Under the pieces are notes generated by a model. It did no database searches. It saw nothing but the letters and a program-made list of their open reading frames with translations, and had not been told where the DNA came from. A stretch of 64,000 nt of DNA from Balanoglossus misakiensis (Eukaryota > Hemichordata): NCBI GenBank assembly GCA_040954595.2, contig CM082578.2, positions 3,596,001-3,660,000 of the forward strand, in the 5' to 3' direction. The position numbers and the translations under genes were made by a program. Within the stretch, counting starts at the first letter, position 1; each line of letters starts with the position of its first letter. Shown piece by piece: positions 46,871 through 59,860 of the stretch.

Positions 46871-49739
46871 GAAATGAGACATTCCTGGCGATATTGCCGT
46901 GGTTCTGCATGCTCAGACGCTGTACCCGTCGTTACGAATAACTTCCCTACGTGAATCCACAAGGAAGCTAACGTTGTTTAGTTGCTTCATAGAGCGGAAA
47001 TTGTTAATGTACAGGACCGTCAGACGAAGTCAGGTATGTGTTTTACTCTTTTCAAATGAAGTTTGAAACTACTTACGAGTAAGTTAGTGGTTGGCGTGCA
47101 GCCGAATCCGCGTTATGACTATGACGTGACCCATTCATCAAGACAAACCGTAAATGATTCACGCATATTGTGGTCCTCACGCAGTCAATCTCAAAATGTC
47201 ACCAGGCTTTCTATTTGTCTATTGTTCAGAGAAAAATTACATGGCGGTTGATCACACTCAACAGTAAAATCCGTTTTGTGTGTTTATAGACAGTCTGTTA
47301 TCGCCAATACTATATAGCGATTGCTAGATGGCCTACCCAATATGTGATCGAGCGAGAATGATAACATTGAATGTCTGTTCAGATCTCATTCCGTACGTCA
47401 TACGTCAACATTTCGATTTCGATTTAATCCATTCATAAAGAATTTAGAGAAAGTCGTCTTGAATTGTGACCCCGACTATCAATTTTACGATGATTTTTTG
47501 GCGACGGAATACACGAGACGCCATTGCATAACTACGTCAGCTGGACTTCCAAGGTTACCATTTTGTGTGTATGGAATCTTATCACAGAGACTACGTACTT
47601 TGACAATATGCCATGCTATATCAATGACGCCCCAGAAAATTTGTCGAAAAATGAATTTGTCTTCTCATGGTGGTGCAATATATTTTAATGTCTATTTTGA
47701 GGTTGATTTTGGTTTTTGGCTAACATGTATATCAATGTCAGCTTATAGCATAAGTTGGTGTCCGTCGTCTATGTATGTCTGTATGTGTGCCTCATACAGA
47801 ATTATGTATTTTGTGAATGGATCAGTTTCGTCTAAATGTATTGATGTATGTATGTGTATGTCCATCAACATCAAAAACTTGAAACTACTGATATTTAGTG
47901 TGTACATAGAAATTGTTATTGCGAAAAAATGCATACTGGTATTAACTGGAAAAATGTTCAAATAGTCAAAATTGAAAAACTTAATAACAGCGGATCAGAT
48001 TCAGTTAAAAATTGGCGTGCATTGGTGTGCAAGTACTTTGGGAAGACCTCGTATGATTTTGTTCAGGTGGAGTCAGTATCTGGCGTTTGCTATTTTTAAA
48101 GAATTTTTTGGGGAATTTTCTGCAGTTTTGTTTAAAAAAATTCTTCTCTGAAATTACATGTCCAATTGATTGGAAACTTGGTATGGAGGTTCATAGGGCT
48201 TACCTGAATCACATTTGTGCAAACGGTGGTGAAATTTGCAAAAATGCATTTTTGGGCAATATTTCCTGTTTTTGTCAAAAAATCAAATCCTGTGAAACTG
48301 TAAGTGCAATTGTTTTGATACTTTGTATTTGGGTTTCTAGGGGTGATCTCAGTCAGATATGATCAAATTGTAATGAAATTTGCATAATTGTATTTTTGGG
48401 GAATTTCTGCAGGGTTTGGCCAAATAGTCTTCAGTAAAACCACAAGTCCAATTGATTGGAAACTTTGAATGGGAATTCATATATGTGATATCAGTCAGAT
48501 TTGTCTGAATTTCCTGTTGTTTGCCAAAATGTCTTCCTTATTGAAACTTGTTAAAGAGGTTCTTAGGCATGAACAGAAATCAAGACCTGATGTAAACTCA
48601 GAATTGAAAAGAAATGTTTTCATTCAAATATTGTCGAAATATCAATATGTGTGATGGTGTACTTTTCTATCCTGGTTATGGTTTAAATATGGAGTTGTCA
48701 CAATAATGAAATAATAAGAGGCACTGATCAGTATTCAACAATTAGGTTACAAGGGGGAGTGCAGGGGTTTCAAGCTAAACTTATTTTTTGTTATTTGACA
48801 TCGTCCCTAACCCCTTACAAAAATTGACAAGGCAACAATTCCACAAACATGTTTACATTTCACAATGGTGCAACACACAACCCTTACACCATATACACTA
48901 TAAACCAAAATGGTTTAACACTGGTTTTTCTAATCTTGTTATTCTGTCAACCAATCACAGTACTGCACGTGAGCATATTCAGTTAATATCTGGTTTAGAA
49001 TAAATCATAGTACGCCTAAAGTATTTTGTGGGGTGACTGTGAATAAAGTAAGACATAATAAATCACATTTAATTTACTTGCTAAAATAGTGGTACCCAGG
49101 TAAGAATCCAGATTTAAAGCCCTACTAGCCGTAACTCTAGTTAACTCTTAAGATTTGTTGACCTCAAAGTGTTTGTCGACGTCGATTTCTTTTCTATTTT
49201 GTTCAAAAGTGCACAATGTATGGGCAAGAATTCTGATTCCTACAAACTAAAATAATACACAATGTTTATTTTTAAAATGTCTTTTTGTTCTTCAGTCTGA
49301 ATCGTGCTTGTATACAGTTTTTGTGAGGCTCAACACAGTCGAATTTGCAATTTCTGTCTCATTGAAAAGATATTAATGGCACCCTGCTTTCTAGTAATAT
49401 TAAATTTAAAGAGACATTAGCTTTAACTTTTGTCAATTTTTATCTGTATGTGTTAGTCTTCTGTGTCAAGTGCACTTTCTTGGTCTACTCCTCAGAGTAT
49501 GTTCATGTGTAACAGCAAATATTCTGCCAGTGATGTACCTATTGTTTTGATTATAGTACAAACACATAAAATTATATTGTTTTGTGCCAGCCAAAATTGT
49601 TTTAAAAAAAATTTAAAAACCATAAAATTGTGCATGACTACATTATTTTTTAATTTACCCATTGAAAAACAAGAAACATTTTATCTATGTTTTTGACAAA
49701 ACTTGCAGAATATTTTGAAAATACTGTACAGGACACAAC
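46871..49739. other. no gene recognised; repeat-like
   Basis: An open frame at 47459-47965 matches nothing I know. 48100-48660 holds two or three imperfect repeats containing CAATTGATTGGAAACTT and GCATTTTTGGG/GTATTTTTGGG. The rest is AT-rich without exons. Confidence 0.4.
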
Positions 49740-50094
49740 CTCATGTTTGATTTGAATTTTCTAAAAAAATACTTGATTGTTGATTGTAAAAAGGAGAAAG
49801 TAAAATGTGAAATTATTAAACAATTTACTACAATGTTCAGAATACTAGCAACAAACGTCAAACTAGCAACACCGTTTTTCTTTGCTGGGCCCGACACGTT
49901 ATCTCTAAAATTGTAATAACGTCACAATTTAGTAGACAAAGAGGCGCCCCCCCCCCATCCCAATTGCGCAGTAGAAGTACGTGCGTGTTGAGAGAGACGT
50001 GTCGACTCGAACTCGGACGACGAGAGTTGTTTAGCGTGTCGAACACTGCTCTACGAAGCTCGTAGTTACCTTCTGACCGGGACATGACCACGCA
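49740..50094 (+). repeat. LINE 3' tail, copy 3, inside the MCT-like locus
   Basis: Same tail as 604-895 and 1806-2030 (rc): end of the ORF (KLATPFFFAGPDTLSLKL), C-run at 49948-49957, GTGTTGAGAGAGACGTG, ending GACCGGGACAT at 50094. From 50095 the sequence is transporter exon. Confidence 0.8.
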
Positions 50095-52514
50095 GTACCC
50101 CAATGATGACAACTGCTGTCATCAGCAGCGTGTATGTGTTGGCAGCCGGAACCATAAGAGCAGTAATCCCATAGACAGTGTGGCACAAGCAATGCATGTA
50201 TAGGCGGTTTTCGGCTATACCGGCACAATCGATGATTATTCCAGCAGCGATGCAGGTCATGCTCATTGCAACACCTATGACTGACATTAGAAAGGCCACT
50301 TTCACTTCAGCTATGCCCATTCTGACGGCTTTATCCACTAAATGGGTCAGGACAATACTTTGTCCCATTAATACCAAGAATATGTAAAGCATTAGTAGTC
50401 GTATCCGTGGAATATCTTTACATAAGGTAAACAAGAAACATTGCATCCAATTTGTCTTTGCTGCTCCGGTCGGTGACTTTGCTATGTTTACTTTCATGTT
50501 TGGAGGGCATTGGTCATGTTCATCACTCAAGTTGGTGTTTCTGGTTGTTGTTTCGCGGCACTGAATACTAACACTTTCCCGGAGTGGTATCGCTGACTGA
50601 GTTTCTCTTCTTCTATGAAATTTTAATTTGACATTGGCGCACGTACTCTTGCTACTTGAATTACGATGATTTATTTCATTTCCACCATCACAACCACCAT
50701 CCTTACCAACGTCGCCATCATCCTCCTCCTCCTCCTCCTCCTCCTCCTCCTCATCATCATCATCATCATCATCTTTACTGATAACATTGATTTCGGCAAA
50801 AACATTCGTGTTTTCTGCACTGGAGTCTAACGCCAGATGTATTGGTCTAAGCAGTGCTACACAAACACATAGATTGGCCGCCATTCCCGACAGTACCATC
50901 AAAGCCCCTCGCCAACCATATTTTTCAATAAAGATTGCGCAGAGTGGAGGAATGGCAAAATATCCCAACCCGGTTCCTGCGAATATAGTCCCGTTTGCTG
51001 TGTTGACACGTTTATTGAAATATTCACCGAGAGTTACAAAAGATACTACCTGATATATCCCATACGATGCACCTGACGATAAAAGTATAAATAAATATTA
51101 TTTGAGAATGGTGTGGCAGTTGCTCAAGGCCAACGGATGACAAGATTTCTCATTCTCGTTGTTGTGTATTCAGCTGTACTAATACTGGTGCACATGCAAC
51201 ATTCGTAGATGCAACAATATGTGTAAAGATATAATAATGGTAAGTGAAGTACAATTCGCTGCTCATTGGACACGTTACTTTTGTGCGAAATGAGACAGCA
51301 TTGGTTCAGTTTCTTGGTCATTCGCACACTGTATTGCCAAAATTAGTTAAATGATGCAAAAATCATTAATATTGAGTTTCCTAGATACGGTGACGAAAAA
51401 ATTGTTAAATGTTGGGCCAATGCCTACAAGTTGCCTTATTTGCGTTTGTGAATTTCACCATGAAAACAGTTTTATATACATAATTACACAATAGACTGTG
51501 GCTATATTTTCCAGCCTGCAAAGAATTTGTTGATTGCTTTGATGCTGAATAATACTTATGGATATATTATGAAATTAGCTTGGAGTCCGGGTTGCCCGTG
51601 GCTCAGTTAGAGGAAAGTGTTACAAGTATGGAGTTCTCGATTACCTGTGACTCCAAGACTGAGACAAAGATTTATGGGACTTGTTGCAGACGCACTTGCG
51701 ATAAAGGAAACGTAGGACAACACACCACCAACCATTGCGACACGTCGGTCGCTGTATCTCTTGCAAAGAAAGCCAGCAAAAGGAGCTGTATACAATCGAA
51801 AGACATAAATGACCATAATATCTGCCTGAAAAATTCTACACCTTATAATTACAGTACTCTGTCAGCGCGTCCACTTTATTTTGTTAAGATCTTTGTTTCA
51901 TTTTACAGGATTGGGTTCGTCACACTGTTGGTTGCTTTGAAATTATCATATATTGCAAGTATACCACACGATTTGTGCCAAGAATGTTTTAACAGAAGAA
52001 GCCACGGGGATGTACTGATCAGATTTTGTCGTTCCATAACTTGGTAGCCATTTCTAATACCTATATTGGTGAGATATGTTTTTCCATGGAGTTCTGAGTC
52101 CACACATGAGCTTTCATATTTAAAAGTCTTATCAGATTGTTATGCAGCAAAACAGAGTTACATCTGAGGCTGAACACCATAACATCAGATGCAATAGTAG
52201 TGAACAGTTGTCTTGTAATAAATGAATGTTGCGAGAACAGTAAATAAACATATAAAAGTCTGCGTACCTATCACATTAGTAGCTGCCGCGTGTGTAGATA
52301 TGATCCACAAAGTTGTAGTGACAGTCGAATCGAAATTATGCAGAAAACTAACAAATAGTACCGTCATGGAACTACTTATACCACGCATGATAATTAAAGA
52401 CAGCAAGTTTGCAGCCATAACTACCCATGCCCAGCCAACATCCTGTGATTGTTCTAATCGCCGTGTCTTCGCTTCTCCGCCCGGGAGCCGTGTGATTTCA
52501 CCGACAGACGCCAT
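50095..52514 (-). CDS. monocarboxylate-transporter-like protein (SLC16/MCT, MFS), 3' truncated
   Basis: Exons on the minus strand: 52514-52268 (ATG start), 51821-51645, 51072 to at least 50095, all joined in phase 1. Exon 1 carries the MCT signature in the form DVGWAWVVMAA, leading into TM1 (LLSLIIMRGISSSMTVLF). Exon 2 has CKRYSDRRVAMVGGVLSYVS. Exon 3 starts GASYGIYQVVSFVTLGEYF, includes the second signature NKRVNTANGTIFAGTGLG, TM4-6, a long cytosolic loop with a run of about seven Asp and ten Glu (50721-50773), then TM7-10 up to VVIIGVLRG. Such carriers move monocarboxylates or related solutes across the plasma membrane, often with protons. At 50094 the exon runs directly into a LINE tail. 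TM11-12 are not found, so this may be a pseudogene or a gene whose last exons lie elsewhere. Confidence 0.8.
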
Positions 52515-53900
52515 TTCTTTATGATGGGGTATTCAGATGTTGGTGGTCTAAGTTCCAATGTCCAGACTATTCTCCTTCAAGAGTTGACGTGAAGTGGGTG
52601 CTTCTCATTGGTTAATTCTTCGGCAACTCACGTTTCCAAATAGTGCACATCAGGTTCATAACAAAAAGTTTATAGTCAGGTTCACACAGGGAAAAATTTG
52701 AGACACTGTTTGCCTATGGTAAACACAGAGCATTAATCCTTTATGTCGCGTTGTGTCCACACACACAACGTTTATGTATAGGCGCTGAGGCTCGGCCCCA
52801 TAGACAATGGGTTGCGGAGAGGTGTTAATCCATACACCGGCTCAGATCTGGCTGGCAAAGCCGTATCGAATCTAAGCCGTTTCAGAACCACTATGCACTG
52901 TCTGCACGTGTTTTTAAGCTGGTTTCTGATCTGAGACGCTTCAGAACCGTCTTAATGGTGAATGTGTGTGACCCCCATAGAACTCAGCAATTAGCCATGT
53001 AAGCATTGTATCAATGCCTTCCTTGAAACGAACTGGGCCACTGAAGGATTATTCAGTCAGAGTTATCAGTAATAGTTAACAGGTAATGAATATGTCACTA
53101 TCGCCGAATTGTTCTTTAACGGGTACTTAAAATGGGGGCGTTGCAGTTGCATTATCGAACGTAAACAGTATTGACGACTGACCGTGTGATCGGCTTCAAG
53201 CAATCAGTTGTGCTGTCATGCAAGTAGTCATAAATATCCACGCAGTGTCAACTAAAGGTCACTTATACAAGGTCGACAAGATCACACGATAACATTCAAA
53301 CCAACAACAATTTGCTTAGCGCTATGTACTGTAACCAATATTGGTAACTTTTGTATTAAAATAATAAATAATAGAGTCAAAAATAGTCGTACTTTAAAAT
53401 TTCGATCAAAACAATAACACCGCTAGTTCCGATCATTGGGTCCTATGGTAATGTATTGGAGATCATTTACTTCCAAGTGCCAGGTCATCCTTTCAGCAAA
53501 TTAGTAATTGAATAAGTTATTTCAAATTGGCCATATTTACGACATTTAATTTAATGCGGCTTGTGTGAGAAATACAATCCAATGTCCTTTGGAGTGTGAG
53601 ATTCTATTAATCCACGGCTATAGAAGTTGGCTGCTTTGGTAGCTAACCTCCATTCCTTTGTTGGCCGAAAGCTACCTTTTGATCAGTTTGCCTTACTCAC
53701 GCACCTAAACAGCAAAAAGTATGGCTATGAATTTTGTTCAATTCAATGCAAGCTGCAGCTGTCCAAATATCTGCAAAGATTGGAAACAGTATTTACAAGG
53801 GCGGATCGAAGGGGTCATGTACATAAAAATCCTTTCATAAAAGAAAATCCTTTGGGGATGAATGACAGCTAGGCCTCAAATTGTTGTTAAAATGGCATGT
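52515..53900. other. upstream of MCT-like gene; no other gene recognised
   Basis: The transporter promoter should lie just right of 52514, but I see no clear TATA box. A short frame at 53627-53872 is unassigned. No repeats stand out. Confidence 0.4.
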
Positions 53901-54139
53901 TGTGCAGTTAAAAGCTGCAGAACAGAACTGATGTGACTGTTATCGAGAGACCAACTTTTCTCATGAAATTAAAACTCATATTATAACATATGTAGTACAA
54001 GCATTGATTATATGCATTGTGCAAAGCTAGTTGTTACCAAATTTCTTCTCATACTTTGGTTCTCATCATCATGCACTTTCAGCTCACACCTTTTATCAAC
54101 ATTTGTTGATTTGACTGATAATTGCCTGAAAAAATCAAC

Positions 54140-54275
54140 CTACCTATATATTACCAGCTTACCAAGGTCAATTAATGAGCATTTGAAATATTGGAAAGCT
54201 TCTGAACTGCGAGCATGGCTATTTTTCTATTCTCTGCCCATACTTGTTGACATAAGGTCTGAATTTTCCTTGTAA
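54140..54275 (+). pseudogene. possible transposase-associated fragment
   Basis: The translation YITSLPRSINEHLKYWKASE and then RAWLFFYSLPILVDI resembles a motif I recall from the C-terminal part of EnSpm/CACTA-type transposase proteins (LP.....YWKASEWR.WLLYYSLP). Stops surround it. It is a small relic at best. Confidence 0.35.
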
Positions 54276-54559
54276 CATAACTTACTATTCCGAAGCAGCT
54301 GGTCTGGCTTCTTTCTCAAAATTCTGTTTCTGAAGATGATTTGAACCAAAGTCAACGGTTAAGTACTTTGATTAAATGCTTAAGCCCTTGTATGGCAGCA
54401 GATAGTTGACCCTCAATGTACACTCCCAGCTGCATTTACCAAAGTGTGTTAAAGACCGAGAGCCATTATGGGCACATTCCTGTGTTCCCTTTTGAAGACG
54501 CAAATAGAGAACTCTTAAAACTATTTCACTGTACACAAGCCATGGATATTCAAATCAAA

Positions 54560-54850
54560 TGTTCTGTCAGCAGTATTCAAATGTTGCCATGCCAATACGT
54601 GCTGAATCACATGCTAGTGTTTTGGAGAAGGCAGTTGCAGCTGAGCTTCATCGGCATCTGAAAGCAAACAGCTTGTATACAAAGATGCAGTCTGCATATC
54701 GTAAACATCATAGTACGGAAAAGGCAATTGTTCGCGTTTATAAAATTCTTCGAGCCATGAATGGACAACAAGAAGTCATCCTTGTACTTTTAGACCTAAT
54801 CTTCTGCATTTGAAACAATTGACCACCAAATTTTACTTGATTAGACCATG
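54560..54850 (+). pseudogene. LINE reverse transcriptase fragment
   Basis: The frame reads VLEKAVAAELHRHLKANSLY, TKMQSAYRKHHSTEKAIV, RVYKILRAMNGQQEVILVLL and DL, the finger/palm region of a non-LTR RT just before the (A/S)AFDTIDH box. A frameshift follows, with FETIDHQILLD visible in the next frame (54808-54840). The copy is then interrupted by about 600 bp of other repeat sequence. Confidence 0.75.
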
Positions 54851-55440
54851 AGCCAGTATAGGTTTACCTCCCCACGGGAGAATTTTTGAGACAATGTTTT
54901 TCTGAAAGCCCATCATATACTGAGTAAAATTCACTTTTTTGCCATCTGGGCACCGGGGCGTTTTCGAGTTATTGGCTTCTAAATTATATTGGGTAACGTA
55001 TGCAGGAAACCCTAAAAGTGCATATAAATTGACGTGGGGGGAAAAATTACAATTTCAGAAAATGCTAGAGCCACCAGTTATACGGACTCTTGATTGTAGG
55101 ATCTTCTAGTGTTGTGCCATTGAGCAAGGCACTTTACTTCTCATTACTTCTCCCCACCCAGGAGGAATGGGTACCGGGTAGGACAGAGATTGCAATGTGT
55201 GTGTTTAGCTCTGCTGTGCTTATGGCTGCACATGTGTGCTGTTGTTTGCTCTCTGCGGAGTTAAATGGAATTAATTCAAGTCTAATGACTACGGGTAATA
55301 ATTGTTATAAAGCGCCTTGAGCACAAAACATTGTGGGTATGTGCTCTGTATAAGAACTATTATTATTATATTTATTAACTTTTATTTTTTTTAATACTTT
55401 GACGAAATTTTGGCGTGGGGAGGTTCACCTATTTTTTTAC
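54851..55440 (+). repeat. insertion inside a decayed LINE, with RGCGCCTTGAG-type tail
   Basis: Starts near GGTTTACCTCCCCACGGGAG and ends near GGTTCACC. The part ending TTATAAAGCGCCTTGAGCAC and GTGCTCTGTATAAGAACTAT followed by ATTATTATTAT resembles 3' tails of SINE/LINE elements common in marine invertebrates. No coding content. Confidence 0.5.
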
Positions 55441-55779
55441 CACGGAACACACTCAAAACCAGCATCTCTCTTGTTTGAAACATACCCTTTTATATATAAA
55501 CGTACATCATCAAAGTCATTATAAAATCCTAACTGAAAACTAGTAAAACTGTAATTTTGCTTCAGCAAAATTGTGACGATATATATCTTTCCATAAACCG
55601 TCTTATCTGAATTAGTGTATCTTTCCCAATTAGCCTTGTCAACAAATCATTGCTCCGATTTTCAGATAACTTTAGACTAGTATTTCACAATAACAGAAGC
55701 GTTTTTCAGTTCATACGGTATAGCCATTGATCTGTGTACTCTGGAAGCCATTGTGATCATTTGGGATTCATTTGAGAGT

Positions 55780-56335
55780 CGTAAACTGCAAACAATTCCA
55801 AATTCGCCGGCTCGACTTGTTACCCAGGAAGAAAAGAAGTGACAATATCACTCGAATCGTTCGTGACATTCATTGGCTCTCTGTTGAGCATCTAATCGAA
55901 TTCAAACTTCTTTGAATCAGTTTCAAAGTTCTACGCGGTCTTGCATCAGTACATGCAGTAAGCTTACAGGATGCACGGTCGCATTCAAAAATGGTGATAT
56001 AAATTAACATCAACCCATCAGTACGTCACACTGCCTTTTTATGGTGACAGGGCCTTTTCCGTCTGCCAGGTGAACCTATATAGGTAGTGGAATGGCAAGT
56101 ACTGTTACTACTTCTACATTTGATGATTTTGAAGAAGGGTTAATAAAACCTACCTTATAAAATCATCTTATACGTAATTGCCCGTTTGTTGACCTTTATT
56201 TAACCACACTTTTGATTTTTTTTTCTCTTTTCTTCACTGTTGTCACTTTTAGTTTTTACTTTATTGTAAAGCGCATTGAGATAACTTATTATGTAAAGCG
56301 CTAAGAAATAAAATTATTAATAAAATAAAATATTA
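55780..56335 (+). pseudogene. LINE RT C-terminal relic and 3' tail
   Basis: Conceptual reading across frames gives KLQTIPNSPARLVTQEEK, then ITRIVRDIHWLSVEHLIEFK and ISFKVLRGLASV, the well-known end of LINE RTs (QNxAARLVT, HWLPVxxRIxFK). Stops and shifts are frequent. The tail TATTGTAAAGCGCATTGAGA and AAGCGCTAAGAAATAAAATT closes it. It is probably the same element as 54560-54850. Confidence 0.7.
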
Positions 56336-56423
56336 AATAGATAGTCAAGGTTGTAACACTATAGCAGTTCGGTAAAAGTTACTATTATTAAGGCTTTTAA
56401 GGCGGCTTCGCTAATCAACAGAA

Positions 56424-56507
56424 GAAAATGGACACAGATCGTTGTAAAAAGCGTGTGATACATAAGAAAATGGACACAGATCGTTGTAAAAAGCGTGTGA
56501 TACATAA
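56424..56507. repeat. perfect 42-bp tandem duplication
   Basis: AGAAAATGGACACAGATCGT and the following 22 bp occur twice in direct succession without mismatch, which implies a very recent duplication. Confidence 0.9.
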
Positions 56508-56925
56508 CCTGACTGTAAAGGTCATTGCAGGAGTTGCCTGATCAGTGTGCAGTTCCAGGTTTGACACAATACATCACTAACCAGTTTTACATGGGTTCAA
56601 ATAATAGAAAACCATTATGATTGATTAAAGTTTTCTATATTGTGTAATGCTGTAATACCAAATAATCCAACATGACGTCACCAGCTTTTACTGCTTAATG
56701 TATACTAAGGTGAGCATTTAGAAGGGAATTTTAATTGAGAAACAATGTTTAACGCATGATTTTGAAAGTAATGCACTGCTTTTTAACCATGAATCAACGC
56801 GCAGTGGCCTGCCATTATTCGCAAATGTTTTGATGGAGAACAGTATATCGAGTTTGACATTTACATGTATCCCACGCGTAGATTACAAAGATAGTCATTT
56901 TGGAATATAGGTCATTGATAAATTA

Positions 56926-57275
56926 AAGCCTCAAGAGCTACCACTTTTTGCATTATCTTCAGGATTTTATTTTCCAACTTAAATTGGTCCATCTAAATAA
57001 GCTTACTGATAAGTATACATGACCGCCTTATCGATACCCGATTTTGGATGTATGCAGCGATTTGAAAACGCTTTGTATTAAAACTGTGTCTCACCAATTT
57101 GATCAGCCTCCATACAAACAGTACACTCAGCTATATATCGTGGTATATGTCGCGAAGAGATGACAAACTGATGCAAATGTAAGTGATATGGTAAGGATTT
57201 TAGAGGATATATATCTGAAGTGTTTTACTGTTGAAAAATATTTGTGAAATTTTCTAGGCAGCTATAGGGGCTTGA
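56926..57275 (-). mobile_element. TTAA-type DNA element, second copy
   Basis: Inverted relative of 21942-22278. Right end GGCAGCTATAGGGGCTT, left end AAGCCTCAAGAGCTACC. No coding frame. Confidence 0.65.
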
Positions 57276-59370
57276 AAACATTTGCTCGAACCTCTCCATC
57301 ACAGACTTCAACTACTCTAGTGTCACGAGAATACCGCATAGTTCCTGCAATTTCGGGACAGCAGACCACGTCAGTCAGTTCAGGTAAATGTCCATTCCAT
57401 GGGCATGGATGCTGTGTCTGATTTAATTATTGAAGAAACGAACGATATAACAAAACATTTTTCGCACTTGACTGCATCGCACATATACCCTTTCTCCCAT
57501 CTTCATCGGTTCTGGTTATTTCATTATTATATGGATATGAACTTTGTGCAGCTATTTATATCAGAGAAATATTTCTCCCATAACATAGCTGTATACTCCT
57601 TAACATTTCCAAATAATAATGGTCTGTAAATATACTTGCTCATCCCATTCTCAACACACATTCTACCGTGGGAAATCTTAACCCAGCTAAGGAGTCTTGA
57701 TATAATAGTGAACGCCGGTAGTCAAATGTAAGTTCAGCCAGCCACCACGTAAAATTCTTCATGCTGATTTAGGATGGAATTTCTGGCGTTCTCACAACCC
57801 CTATCCAATACTAAATTAATGTTCTGACACATGCATAGATGTTTGTCATTTTTTGAACGTTTTGCAGGTGTCACCAAAGTTCGACCTCAATTCTTCCCTT
57901 TGTCTGTGTAGTCACCTAGGAATGATGGGAATCGTTTCATCTGATTGACGATGCTACGATTAGCACAGGGGCGTCCGGCTGTCCTAAGATATAACAATAC
58001 CAATCACAGGTTATGGTTTACTGTTCAAATGTTTCAATTATTTTAGATGTCTATTTCGATACACATCATTGAAAGCAACCGAATGCTTTTTGTGCCAAAT
58101 TGTAGGGCGCAGATATGTTTTGTATACATGGTTCTTTATTGACTCAAGCTATGAAAAATGGAATAGTCTTATAGTGAGACAAGCTATGAGAACAAGTGAA
58201 GTGAGAATAGAGGCGCTCTGATGATGACTGTTATACAAGGCACTCAATGTATTCTTGTAAGATGCTTATAAATATATATATTGCTTGATCGGTGGGGAAG
58301 GGTACAATGCATTTGACAATTTTGCATTCCTCACATAGTGGGAGACGATCGACTTTTGGAATGTTGATATGGGAGGCTTTGTCGTATTTGGGTAAATTTT
58401 GCAGATACTTTTGTACCAATGTGCTGAATTCATATTTGCATATTTCTTCACCAACATATTTCGCAGCAGAAGTAAGTCAATATCTGAATAATGCAAATGT
58501 TAAAAGCGGGTGACATGTATTTCTGTAGCTACAAAGTTTGAGGAAAAGAAATGTGACCATAAATAAATTAAAACCACTCTCTCAGTATCTACCCCGGAGC
58601 CCCTTACCGGTTGGTTAACCTCTGGGAACCGTGCATTGTAGCGTCATTGGTGTGGACAATGCACGTAAAGCAAGGCATTAAATATGGATATCACATGTAC
58701 ACTCAAGAAAAATGTATATTTGCATGACAATAAGCCGGAATTCCATTAGTTGGGTAAAATAGATGTTTTATACATAATCCCCATTGGTTATGACAGGAAC
58801 ACTTTAATGATTAATTCCCCTGTATTCAATTTATTCGTTTACCGCACGTCACAATTCTATTCATTCCTTCCTTTTCATTTTGTGACTGTAATAAATACAT
58901 AAGTAGTAATTTCCCGCATAGCATGCTGTACTGGTGCATACTTATTAAGTAGGGAAAACAAATCGCATACATGATTCATCGCTAGACATAAGTTTGCTAT
59001 TTGCATGTCACTCCACATGTGGTTAAAGGTCTCCGGCCATAGCAATTCAGGCCAGCCCTGTCAATTAATTCAGCCAATCAATCGTAGATCATGGTGACCT
59101 GTGACCTGAGTTGCTGCGGTTTGAGTCCTTAGACATACAAATAGAATTTCGAAAATGAAGACCAAAATGACAGACACAAGTCTGGATTCTAGACTACCAT
59201 GTCATAGACCCCTATGCAGTGTGCATTCAAGGTCTCGCTGTACTGTCATGATATAGGGCCTTCATTCTATCACCTGATCTTTACGCCATTGTGAGGTCAC
59301 GGTGATCAAGTTTAATATTTCGTGATCGGCGCTGGTGTTAGGTTGAATATTCCGAATAACAAATTTACCG
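57276..59370. other. no gene recognised
   Basis: AT-rich sequence with only short open frames on both strands (for example 58231-58496 minus). No domain, RNA gene or repeat is recognised. Confidence 0.4.
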
Positions 59371-59403
59371 AAACTTGCTCTGGCCGTTAGACGGTGGTCG
59401 ACA

Positions 59404-59628
59404 GTGGCACCGTTCTCCCAAACCAGCAGAAACGCCGATACGACAGACGACGTCAAGTCGTTTGAGGACATTCCCCGTCCAAGGAAGAAACTCCTCTCGT
59501 ACATCGATATCTTCCGCAAATACCCCAAGTGGCGCCGTGAGATCTTTGAATCCATGTGGCGGGAAAAATTCGGGATAGTCAATTGTGTTGTCGTTGCAGA
59601 TCCCGTCACCGCTGCACTCGAGCTGTAG
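59404..59628 (+). pseudogene. possible mitochondrial-type cytochrome P450 N-terminal exon
   Basis: The frame reads TTDDVKSFEDIPRPRKKLLS, then RREIFESMWREKFGIVNC and VVVADPVTAALEL, stopping at TAG. Mitochondrial-clan P450s (CYP11/24/27) have an S/PFxxIPGP motif followed by a segment ending YREKxG...VxVADP. Here IPGP reads IPRP and the usual spacer is about 25 residues short. GAGCT|GTAGG at the end could be a donor. Either a diverged exon with the rest outside recognition or a relic; the resemblance is partial. Confidence 0.35.
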
Positions 59629-59760
59629 GCACATATCAGCGTCGTGTGCCTGCGTGTGCCAATATTATGTAGATAGTGATCTCTTTTAACTGACATGTGA
59701 CAAAACTTGTACATAGTAGTAATTTGGTTATTTTGTTAATACCAATATACCACATTCATT

Positions 59761-59860
59761 TGCTGCAGTTTTGCAGCCCCTGCGGCCGGCTCCCCTTGAC
59801 GACTCCCCGCAAAAACAAAAATATTCCAGGGGAGCCGCAGGGGCTGCAAAACTGCAGCAA
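59761..59860. repeat. GC-rich fold-back
   Basis: Arms TGCTGCAGTTTTGCAGCCCC and the complement ending 59860, with a short AACAAAAATATT loop. 59861-60118 holds nothing recognised. Confidence 0.8.

Noticed and set aside
47459-47965. 168-codon open frame on the plus strand
   Set aside because: Long but matches no family I know; hydrophobic and AT-driven, beside repeat sequence, without clear start context or splice sites.
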